Notes under the pieces: model-generated | What the model was told of the DNA's origin: nothing | Databases searched by the model: none | Seen by the model: only the letters and a program-made list of their open reading frames with translations | Program-made: the position numbers and the translations under genes | In this document: piece by piece, positions 5,248 to 11,353 of the stretch | How the letters are laid out: each line of letters begins with the position of its first letter | How positions within the stretch are numbered: the first letter of the stretch is position 1 | Assembly (NCBI GenBank): GCA_026416655.1 | Contig: JAOAES010000211.1 | Span: 1 to 11,353 of the forward strand | Source: Fimbriimonadales bacterium | GTDB lineage: Bacteria > Armatimonadota > Fimbriimonadia > Fimbriimonadales > GBS-DC | Reading direction: 5' to 3' | Length of the DNA: 11,353 bases

Positions 5248-6558
5248 TTGCGGTCGGTGATTCAGGAGAAGGTGGTGGAAGGGACGACGCGCGCCGTGCC
5301 GCCTTTTACGCCGCGTGATGCACGGGTTCCTCAAGTGCCCAACAAGGCGTTTGCTGTGATTGGGATGCGCCGTGTGGGGAAAACCACTTTCCTGTGGCAA
5401 GTGTTGCGACAACGCATGGAGCGTGGCATGCCACGCGAACACGCCCTTTATTTCAACTTCGAGGACGAGCGACTGCTTGACTTACGTGCGCAGGATCTGC
5501 AACTGATTGTAGAGACTTACTATCAGCTCTATCCGCAAACACGAGAGCAAGCCCAGACGCTGTTCTTGCTGGACGAGATACAGCGCGTGGCAGACTGGGA
5601 GACCTTCGCACGCCGCCTGCTCGACTCCGAGAATGTCGCGCTGTTTGTGTCGGGTTCTTCGGCTCGGATGCTGGCGTATGAACTGGGGACCAGCATGCGC
5701 GGGCGGGCGCTCCCCATCGTTATCTACCCCTTCAGCTTTCGCGAGTACCTGCGCCATCTCGGCGAGGAGCCAGACCGGTCTTATGTGCGTCTGCGTAAGG
5801 CGGAGCGCACTGCTCTCCAAGCGCGCCTAATGCGATACCTGCGCGAGGGCGGATTCCCTGAAGCCGTCGGGCTGGAAACGATAGACCGACGCGAGCTGCT
5901 GAGCAGTTATGTAGACGGCGTGATCCTGCGGGATGTCGTAGAACGGCATCAGGTCAATAATCTGAATGTACTGCGCCGACTGGTCAGGCATCTCCTGAGC
6001 AATCCCGGAACTCCGTTCAGCGTCAACAAGTTCTACAACGATTTACGCTCTCAAGGATTGGCGGTTAGTAAAGATACGCTGCATGCGATGCTGGGATACC
6101 TGGAAGACGCTTTTTTGGTGCAAAGCGTCCCCTATTTTGCCTACTCGCATGCACGGCAACGGGTGCATCCGCGCAAGGTTTATCCTGTTGATATGGGGTT
6201 CATTCCTTTCTACACGGCGCCGCGTCCCTTCCCACTTGGGCACGCCCTGGAGACCTGTGTGTTCCTGCACCTGCTCAGGCGCACCGCTGAGGTGTACTAT
6301 GTGCGCACGCCGTCGGGCTACGAGGTGGATTTCGCGGCACTGACCCCCAGCGGCGAACTCCAACTAATCCAGGTGTGCGTTGATCCTGCCGACGGAGCCA
6401 CTTACGAACGCGAAGTACGCGCGTTGCTGGAGGCAGCGCAGTACCATCCCGAGGCAACGTTGCATCTGATTACGCTGGAGACGACTCCCGCGCCGGAGAC
6501 GCCCACGCCCATTCGCGTTCACGCAGCGGTGGAGTGGCTCCTACACAAGGCAGAGTAG
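5236..6558 (+). CDS. AAA_14/DUF4143 ATP-binding protein
   Basis: This 440-residue protein has the two-part architecture of a large prokaryotic ATPase family of unknown role. The N-terminal AAA_14 domain (about 36-165) has Walker A GMRRVGKT (43-50), Walker B LFLLDEIQ (109-116), FVSGSSARML (137-146) and the family block YPFSFREYL (164-172). A C-terminal DUF4143 region (about 200-440) has a winged-helix-like stretch (about 260-298) and a PD-(D/E)xK-like fold remnant with ET (339-340), GYEVDF (361-366) and LIQVCVD (377-383). In this family Gln replaces the usual nuclease Lys, so cleavage is uncertain. Expression is probably leaderless and controlled by the twin operators over its start. Base composition looks less GC-rich than its neighbours, which with its solitary setting suggests an accessory gene. 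Roles in defence or toxin control have been suggested for relatives; none is shown here. Confidence 0.88.
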   Translation: MEGQLRSVIQEKVVEGTTRAVPPFTPRDARVPQVPNKAFAVIGMRRVGKTTFLWQVLRQRMERGMPREHALYFNFEDERLLDLRAQDLQLIVETYYQLYPQTREQAQTLFLLDEIQRVADWETFARRLLDSENVALFVSGSSARMLAYELGTSMRGRALPIVIYPFSFREYLRHLGEEPDRSYVRLRKAERTALQARLMRYLREGGFPEAVGLETIDRRELLSSYVDGVILRDVVERHQVNNLNVLRRLVRHLLSNPGTPFSVNKFYNDLRSQGLAVSKDTLHAMLGYLEDAFLVQSVPYFAYSHARQRVHPRKVYPVDMGFIPFYTAPRPFPLGHALETCVFLHLLRRTAEVYYVRTPSGYEVDFAALTPSGELQLIQVCVDPADGATYEREVRALLEAAQYHPEATLHLITLETTPAPETPTPIRVHAAVEWLLHKAE

Positions 6559-6559
6559 C

Positions 6560-6964
6560 TCACTCTGTCGGCTCGGACGCCTGCCCGTCCCACGCGCTGG
6601 GCGGGTCGTTTTTCAAGCCCAGCCAGCACAGGCGTCCAATGATCACGCCCGCCGCCGCCGTCAGCGCGACCAACCAGCGGGGGGGGATGCCCAGCACTTG
6701 TGGGGCGTTTTTCAGCATCTCGTCCGGCATAAACGGCGCGCTGAGCAGTGCGAACAGCCCAGTGACCATCGTAAACACCGACATCGTAATCAGAAACACC
6801 CAGCCGATGCTTAAACGCATCAGCAGAAAAATCCCGCCCAGCGTTTGAAGCGTTGCGAAAAACCGCAGGCTGAAGGGCGTCGGCGCGCCGTTCAACGCTG
6901 TCCACCAGATGCTCGCGCCCACCAGTAGCCAGAAGAGGGCGATGAGTCTTGTTGTGATGCGCAT
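6560..6964 (-). CDS. Small four-helix membrane protein, unknown function
   Basis: The protein is 134 residues from ATG 6964 and I do not recognise its family. Hydrophobic segments lie at about 6-24, 34-52, 53-75 and 97-116, with positive residues (MRITTR) before the first and a polar tail ending SEPTE, so it is a likely inner-membrane protein. Its stop lies one base from the stop of the convergent ATPase gene. The in-frame extension upstream to 7096 runs into tRNA-Gly and is not real. Only agg touches the chosen ATG, so the start is uncertain; a GTG seven codons upstream is an alternative. I see no promoter between the tRNA and this gene, so it may be read from the tRNA transcript. Confidence 0.65.
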   Translation of the reverse strand: MRITTRLIALFWLLVGASIWWTALNGAPTPFSLRFFATLQTLGGIFLLMRLSIGWVFLITMSVFTMVTGLFALLSAPFMPDEMLKNAPQVLGIPPRWLVALTAAAGVIIGRLCWLGLKNDPPSAWDGQASEPTE

Positions 6965-7036
6965 CCTCAGGCAGGGTCTCACACGGTAGCAGGGGGAAGC
7001 CGTTTTGTTTCGAGTGCCAGTTCTCCCCTCGTGGTC

Positions 7037-7110
<74 letters not shown>

Positions 7111-7125
7111 TCGATAAGTGAAAGT

Positions 7126-7155
7126 ATTATACCACGCCGCGCATGCGCGAATCAA
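7126..7155 (-). promoter_or_regulatory. Promoter of tRNA-Gly
   Basis: On the minus strand TTGATT (7155-7150) and a perfect TATAAT (7131-7126) are separated by 18 bp. Transcription would start near 7119, leaving a leader of about 9 nt before the mature tRNA end at 7110. The promoter begins just past the stop of the upstream Fe-S carrier gene. Confidence 0.7.
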
Positions 7156-7158
7156 GGC

Positions 7159-7509
7159 TTACACGCTAAACGAAGTCCCACATCCGCACTTGCGCTTCGC
7201 CTTCGGGATATCGAACTGGAAGCCCCCGCCAATCAGCTGCCCCGTGTAGTCGATGGTGGTGCCCTCCAGAATCTGCGCGCTTTTCGGATCCACCACCATG
7301 CGCACGCCGTCGAACTCAGCGATGAGGTCGTTCGGGCGCGGCGCGTCCACAGGCATCATCACATACTCGAAGCCCGAACAGCCGCCTGCCCGCACGCCCA
7401 CGCGCAAATAAGCGTCCGCCTTGCCCTGCTTCGCCAGAATCTGCTTGATTCGGGCAATCGCGCGCTCGGTCAGCCGAATCGGGAACTGGACTTGAGTCAT
7501 CACACTCAT
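7159..7509 (-). CDS. A-type Fe-S cluster carrier (HesB/IscA/ErpA family)
   Basis: This 116-residue protein belongs to the HesB/IscA/SufA/ErpA family, which accepts [2Fe-2S] or [4Fe-4S] clusters from the assembly scaffold and delivers them to apo-enzymes in the cytoplasm. The three cluster cysteines are present with standard spacing: C44 in AGGCSGFEY and C108 and C110 in CGCGTSFSV. GGGFQFDIP (94-102) replaces the more usual GF.F.NP, a mild change. No isc or suf scaffold genes are adjacent, so it is a stand-alone carrier, and IscA, SufA or ErpA subtype cannot be decided. Start ATG 7509 lies 8 nt after a perfect TATAAT, implying a leaderless message; a second ATG at 7500 is an alternative. It lies 32 bp downstream of the last glycosyltransferase gene, with its own promoter. 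Confidence 0.93.
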   Translation of the reverse strand: MSVMTQVQFPIRLTERAIARIKQILAKQGKADAYLRVGVRAGGCSGFEYVMMPVDAPRPNDLIAEFDGVRMVVDPKSAQILEGTTIDYTGQLIGGGFQFDIPKAKRKCGCGTSFSV

Positions 7510-7517
7510 CGACGAAA

Positions 7518-7523
7518 ATTATA
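7518..7523 (-). promoter_or_regulatory. -10 box of the Fe-S carrier gene, leaderless
   Basis: A perfect TATAAT lies on the minus strand in the 32-bp gap after the glycosyltransferase gene, with its 3' end 8 nt before the ATG at 7509. Transcription would start about at the start codon, and no Shine-Dalgarno is visible. No -35 resembling TTGACA sits at the usual spacing. Confidence 0.55.
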
Positions 7524-7541
7524 CCCGAAAGGAAGCGGCGC

Positions 7542-8798
7542 CTACTTCCCGCATGACGCGCCGGGCGGCATGCCATTAAACAGGCGGTCGTAGGCGGTGA
7601 GCAGAACCTGCTCGCTGCGCTCCCAGCTCAGGCAGTCCAGAAACCGCTGTCGCCCGTACTGGCTCATGAACCGCCGCCGCTCCTCATCTTGCAAGAGTTC
7701 CAGGATCGTGTCGCCGAACGATTCGGGGCGGTCGTCGGGCGGGGAGACCAACGCCTCCTGCGCTGACCACTTGTTCTCGATGCTCTGCGTGGCGACGATA
7801 GGCACGCCCAGCGCCATGAACTCGATAATCTTATTCATTGTGGAGCGGGCGGTGTAGGTGTTGTCGGGGTCGCTCGCGACGCCCACATCCGCCGAGCAGA
7901 GGTAGCGCAACAGCAACTCGCGCTCGCGCACAAAACCTGTGAACGTAATGTAGTCCTGCAGGTTCAGCTCCTGCGCGAGCTGCTTGACCTCCTCCAGGCA
8001 GTCGCCCGAGCCGACAGCGAGGAAATGCACATCGGTATAGCCGCGCGTATGCACGATATGGTGCGCCGCCTTGACGAAAATGTCCGTGCCATCCTGCGGT
8101 CCCATAATGCCCAGATAGCACACGAGGTGCTTTTTGCCCTTCTTGACGGCAGGGTCAGGCTCCACGGGCACGAATTCGGAGGCGCGCGGTCCGCTGCGCA
8201 CAATCACTATCTTCTCCGGGTCGGCTTTGCCCCGCTCCAGCGCGTTCTGGCGGTACGACTCGTTCATCTCGATAATCATATCCGCCAGCTGATACGACCA
8301 CCGCTCGAACAGCACCTGCAGATGATAGAACAGCCCGCGCTTTTTGAACCGCACTTCGTAGAGTTCGGGGCACAGGTCGCGATGTTCATACACGAACTTC
8401 TTGCCGCGCGCCTTGTAATAAAGCCCTATCGACCAGAAGATGTCGAGCGGGTTGCCGACATGGAACACATCGAAGCCCTGTTCGCGTTCCACGCGCTTGC
8501 TCAGCCGAAACGTGTGCCACAGGCAGTAGAGCGCCTCTTTGATGAAGTTGCCGACGCTGTGCGTGGGGGGCAGCATCGGGTAGCGGTAGAGGTGGACGCC
8601 CTCCAGACAGCAGTATTCGGGGTCTTCGGGCGGACGGGGCGAGATGACCGAGACGTGGTAGCCCGCGCGGCGCAGTGAGGTCGCCACCTGCCACATGCGG
8701 CGGTCATGCGGCACCGGCAGGTTCTCCAGCACCAGCAGCACCTTTCTCGGTTGTCCCTCGAGCGCGCCAGCACGCTCCGTCTCTGGCTCTTTCAACAT
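7542..8798 (-). CDS. GT4-type glycosyltransferase (WbuB-like), third in the operon
   Basis: This 418-residue GT-B fold enzyme probably transfers a sugar from a nucleotide donor to a growing surface polysaccharide or lipid-linked glycan at the cytoplasmic membrane face. The N-terminal acceptor domain starts with VLLVLENLPVPHDRRMWQ (20-37) and ISPRPPEDPEY, followed by EHRDLCPELYE (138-148). The C-terminal donor domain has YLGIMGPQDG (228-237), AVGSGD and MNKIIEFMALGVPIV (321-335). The last block keeps the second Glu of the EX7E motif but not the first, as in WbuB-like enzymes. It is clearly a paralogue of the enzyme encoded at 9993-11225. ATG 8798 follows gcaggag by a few bases and overlaps the previous stop by 7 bp. 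A longer frame to 9095 would run through the previous gene. Substrate is unknown. Confidence 0.9.
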   Translation of the reverse strand: MLKEPETERAGALEGQPRKVLLVLENLPVPHDRRMWQVATSLRRAGYHVSVISPRPPEDPEYCCLEGVHLYRYPMLPPTHSVGNFIKEALYCLWHTFRLSKRVEREQGFDVFHVGNPLDIFWSIGLYYKARGKKFVYEHRDLCPELYEVRFKKRGLFYHLQVLFERWSYQLADMIIEMNESYRQNALERGKADPEKIVIVRSGPRASEFVPVEPDPAVKKGKKHLVCYLGIMGPQDGTDIFVKAAHHIVHTRGYTDVHFLAVGSGDCLEEVKQLAQELNLQDYITFTGFVRERELLLRYLCSADVGVASDPDNTYTARSTMNKIIEFMALGVPIVATQSIENKWSAQEALVSPPDDRPESFGDTILELLQDEERRRFMSQYGRQRFLDCLSWERSEQVLLTAYDRLFNGMPPGASCGK

Positions 8799-9985
8799 AC
8801 TAACTCCTGCGCGACAGGTTGGGGTATCGGCGTCAGCCCCATCAACTGGCACACCCGTTCGGCATGCGCCTTGATTGAATACCGCTCCGCTGTACGACGG
8901 GCTGCCTGACTGAGCCGTTCGCGGTTCTGATACGCGCGCTCCATCAGCTCCGCCAGCCGATTGGGGTCGCGCTCCGTCAGCACATAGCCGTTCTCGTCGT
9001 CCTTGACCACCGCGGGCATGCCTCCGACATTCGTCACGACGGCGGGCACGCCACACGCCATCGCCTCCAGCAACGCGGTGGGCAAACCTTCCCACAGCGA
9101 GGTCATCACAAACACATCCGCCTGATGATAGTACGGCAGAATCGCCTCGCGCGGCAACAATCCCGTCATGATGACCGAATCTGAGACTCGGTTCTGCTCG
9201 ATGGCGTTGCGCACTTCCGCCTCGACGGGGTTGAAATCGTGCGAGCCGCCCACAATCGTCAGCGTGGCGTTGGGGTAGCGCTCGCGGAACCGCGCGAAGC
9301 CCGCTATCAGCAAATCCAGCCCCTTCGAAGCGTCCAGCCGTCCTACGAACAGAATCTGCGGCGCGCCCGTCGCCCGCTCGGCAGGCGGGGTGTATTCGTC
9401 AATTTCAATCCCCAGCGGCGTGTAGTGGATTTTCTCGGCATGCTGCGGGAATTTGCCGACATAGTAATCGTAGTCGGCGGGGCTAATCGTGAACACGCCC
9501 TGCGCTCGTGCAATCACGCGCGCCTCCATCCGCAGAAACCACGCCCGAAAAGCGCGCCACCGGAACAACGGATGCGAGGTCCACCGCTCAAAGAACGCCG
9601 ACTGCCCGTGCGTATTGAAAAACAGGGGCGTATCGTCGTGCAAGAACGCCAGTCCATGCTCAGCGCGCTGGATATAAACCGCCGCGCCCATCCGCATAAA
9701 CTCCGCCTTCTGCCGCTTGAGCGCGTTCAGGAACTTGAAATTGAGCGGGATTTTCGAACGGCGCTGTTTCTCGTCGTCCACAAATAGCAACGGCAGGAAC
9801 GGGCGCTCCACATTCTTGATTTTCACGGTCGTCCACTGGCGCAGGGGCAGGTCGGGATCGGTCGTAATCCCGACGCAGTAGAGTTCGACGGGGGCGTAGC
9901 GGCTGAAGTTTTTCGTATACTCCAGCATGCCGCCCATTGGATACTCGGCAAAGTCCCCGGCGTATGCCACAATCAGTTTACGCAT
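8792..9985 (-). CDS. GT4-family glycosyltransferase, second in the operon
   Basis: This 397-residue GT-B retaining glycosyltransferase belongs to family GT4. The N-terminal domain has a Gly-containing loop (YPMGGMLEY, 15-23) and FFNTHGQSAFF (122-132). The donor-binding half has ILFVGRLDASKGLDLL (211-226) with R216 and K221 for the donor phosphates, TIVGGSHDF (243-251), and EGLPTALLEAMACGVPAV (299-316), where E299 and E307 form a complete EX7E motif. It therefore differs from its two neighbours, which lack the first Glu, and is not their close paralogue. It starts 7 nt after the preceding gene's stop, with only a weak Shine-Dalgarno, and its end overlaps the next start by 7 bp, so it depends on the operon transcript. 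Sugar and acceptor cannot be told. Confidence 0.92.
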   Translation of the reverse strand: MRKLIVAYAGDFAEYPMGGMLEYTKNFSRYAPVELYCVGITTDPDLPLRQWTTVKIKNVERPFLPLLFVDDEKQRRSKIPLNFKFLNALKRQKAEFMRMGAAVYIQRAEHGLAFLHDDTPLFFNTHGQSAFFERWTSHPLFRWRAFRAWFLRMEARVIARAQGVFTISPADYDYYVGKFPQHAEKIHYTPLGIEIDEYTPPAERATGAPQILFVGRLDASKGLDLLIAGFARFRERYPNATLTIVGGSHDFNPVEAEVRNAIEQNRVSDSVIMTGLLPREAILPYYHQADVFVMTSLWEGLPTALLEAMACGVPAVVTNVGGMPAVVKDDENGYVLTERDPNRLAELMERAYQNRERLSQAARRTAERYSIKAHAERVCQLMGLTPIPQPVAQELVC

Positions 9986-9992
9986 CGTTTTT

Positions 9993-11225
9993 TCACTTAC
10001 CAGCGGATTTCCCGCGCCTGCACGGTTGTATCATCAGGTTGTCGTAGAACTCGATCAGCTTCTGTCGGCTGTGTTCCCAGCTCAAGCACTCCAAAAATCG
10101 TTTACGCCCGAATTCGCCCATCTGCGCGCGCTTTTCGGGGTTGTTCAGCAAATCGATAATCGCCTGCGCGAAGGCTTTCTCGTCATTATCGGGAATGTAG
10201 ACCGCCGCGTCCTGCGCTGAGAAACGCGACTCTTTGAGGTCGAACGAGACGATGGGCAGCCCCACCGCCATGTATTCAATCACCTTATTCATCGTGGACA
10301 CATCGTTTAGGGGGTTCAGCGGGTCCGGTGCGAGAGCGACATCGGCGGTGCTGAAGTAGCGCAGCAGGTCGTCGTCGGGGATGCGCCCAGTGAACTCCAC
10401 GAACTCGGTCAGGTTGAGTTCTTTCGAGAGTTTCACGAGGTCAGGGTACATATCGCCGCCGCCAATCAGCGCGAAGTGGCAGTCGTGATAGCCGAAGGTA
10501 TGCACCACATGGTGAATCGCCCGCAGCAGGTAATCCACGCCGTCCTGTGCGCCCATCACGCCGAGATAGACGCCCAGATATTTGCGCCCCCGCTTCAGGC
10601 TGGGGTCTGGCGCCACACGCTGGAACCGACTGGCTAACGGACCGCTGCGCACAACGGTAATCTTATCCGGCGGGACGCCCCCACGCTCCATCGCCACGCG
10701 CCGATAAGATTCGTTCGTGGCAATCACGGCGTCGGCGGTGCGGTAGGTCTGCTTCTCCAGCCACAGCAGCCCCTTATGAAAAACCCCCCGCCGATTGAAG
10801 CGCGATTCGTACAGCTCAGGGCACAAATCGTGCTGGTCGAACACAAACTTGACGCCCTTGCGTTTGTACCAGCGCCCGATGAGCCAGAAGGTGTCGGGCG
10901 GGTTGCAGGTCTGAATCACATCGAAGCCGCGCTCTTTCCACACGCGCCGCGTGAGACGCCAGGTCTGCAACCAGCAGTAGGTGAACTCGTACAGGAAGCT
11001 CAGCACGCTCTTGGTAGGCGGCGGCAAGGGATAGCGATACAGATGCACACCTTCCAGCTCCATGTATTCAGGTTCATTGGGGGGGCGGGGCGAGATGACG
11101 GAAACCTCATAACCCGCCTCCGTGAGCGCGAGCGCCTCCTGCCACACCCGCCTGTCCATCGGCACGGGCAGGTTCTCCACCAGAATTAACACTCTCCCTT
11201 TCGGCTTACCAGTACAGTCCGACAT
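9993..11225 (-). CDS. GT4-type glycosyltransferase (WbuB-like), first in the operon
   Basis: This 410-residue GT-B enzyme is paralogous to the one at 7542-8798. Shared blocks include VENLPVPMDRRVWQ (16-29), ISPRPPNEPEY (44-54), LEGVHLYRYPL, FDQHDLCPELYESRF (129-143), RSGP, LGVMGAQDG and MNKVIEYMAVGLPIV (312-326). By eye more than half of the N-terminal residues match. Its donor-site motif has the second Glu of EX7E only. The N-terminal pattern resembles WbuB-type transferases of colanic acid and O-antigen clusters, so polysaccharide assembly is the likely job. ATG 11225 lies 5 nt after gagg, inside the end of the dehydrogenase gene (20-bp overlap), which indicates coupling. The C-terminus is a basic tail (RRGKSAGK). 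Donor sugar is unknown; a uronic acid is possible given the dehydrogenase. Confidence 0.91.
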   Translation of the reverse strand: MSDCTGKPKGRVLILVENLPVPMDRRVWQEALALTEAGYEVSVISPRPPNEPEYMELEGVHLYRYPLPPPTKSVLSFLYEFTYCWLQTWRLTRRVWKERGFDVIQTCNPPDTFWLIGRWYKRKGVKFVFDQHDLCPELYESRFNRRGVFHKGLLWLEKQTYRTADAVIATNESYRRVAMERGGVPPDKITVVRSGPLASRFQRVAPDPSLKRGRKYLGVYLGVMGAQDGVDYLLRAIHHVVHTFGYHDCHFALIGGGDMYPDLVKLSKELNLTEFVEFTGRIPDDDLLRYFSTADVALAPDPLNPLNDVSTMNKVIEYMAVGLPIVSFDLKESRFSAQDAAVYIPDNDEKAFAQAIIDLLNNPEKRAQMGEFGRKRFLECLSWEHSRQKLIEFYDNLMIQPCRRGKSAGK

Positions 11226-11352
11226 AGCGTCCTCGAAGTTCGTCGGGCGTCAGCGCACGGGCGAGATCGACAATGACCTGACTCTCGCGATGCTCTGCGA
11301 GAATCGCCTCACGCGCTGCGGAACTGAGGTGTCCGATTACAAGCACTTCGGC
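11206..11352 (-). CDS. 3' end of a nucleotide-sugar dehydrogenase (partial)
   Basis: The minus strand is open from 11352 to a TAA at 11208-11206, giving 48 residues of a gene that begins outside the window. The segment starts AEVLVIGHLS, has VIVDLARAL in the middle and ends GRYVGLYW. A VIDL strand followed by a C-terminal Y-x-G-L/I-x-W matches, from memory, the end of the UDP-glucose/GDP-mannose dehydrogenase family (Ugd, AlgD), whose NAD-binding domains would lie upstream. These enzymes oxidise a nucleotide sugar twice to a uronic acid donor. Its end overlaps the next glycosyltransferase gene by 20 bp, consistent with one polysaccharide operon. The catalytic Cys is not in this fragment, so the substrate cannot be told. 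Confidence 0.65.
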   Translation of the reverse strand, partial: AEVLVIGHLSSAAREAILAEHRESQVIVDLARALTPDELRGRYVGLYW

Positions 11353-11353
11353 G

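Noticed and set aside
8799..9095. N-terminal extension of the third glycosyltransferase
   Set aside because: It overlaps the conserved C-terminal half of the preceding glycosyltransferase. ATG 8798 has a Shine-Dalgarno and gives a normal family length.

Overview
The window reads as a GC-rich bacterial chromosome segment with tight gene spacing. The phylum is not certain. The 60-bp palindromic repeat inside cheA encodes a GTGVPPVQ-type peptide. From general knowledge, repeats of this kind are abundant in Armatimonadota (Fimbriimonadales-like and hot-spring lineages), Planctomycetota and Verrucomicrobiota, so I favour an Armatimonadota-like genome at low confidence. Several genes have a -10 box only 7 to 9 nt before the start codon and no Shine-Dalgarno, which suggests leaderless transcripts. 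Operon-internal genes do have Shine-Dalgarno sequences.

Layout. Bases 2-178 (+) are the tail of a probable site-specific DNA methyltransferase. Bases 233-3323 (+) form a three-gene chemotaxis-type operon: a STAS protein, CheA and CheW. CheA carries five in-frame copies of the palindromic repeat between its Hpt and P2-like domains. A roughly 105-bp nested palindrome (3339-3443) separates this operon from a convergent two-gene operon (5158 to 3477, -) encoding a Nif3-like dinuclear-metal protein translationally coupled to an ANTAR response regulator. A 77-bp divergent intergenic region follows. It holds two near-identical palindromic operators; the second covers the start codon of an AAA_14/DUF4143 ATPase gene (5236-6558, +). 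That gene ends one base from a convergent small membrane protein gene (6964 to 6560, -), which lies just downstream of tRNA-Gly(UCC) (7110 to 7037, -). An A-type Fe-S carrier gene (7509 to 7159, -) precedes the tRNA. The right third (11352 to 7542, -) is a surface-polysaccharide operon: the 3' end of a nucleotide-sugar dehydrogenase, then three GT4-type glycosyltransferases with overlapping or nearly abutting ends.

How the genes work together. STAS, CheA and CheW would form a sensory kinase core, but no receptor, CheY, CheB or CheR lies in the window. The polysaccharide genes would supply and transfer nucleotide sugars, probably a uronic acid donor, at the cytoplasmic membrane face. The most novel-looking signals are the twin operators at the ATPase gene, the cheA repeat array with its double-hairpin unit, and the MITE-like palindrome after cheW.
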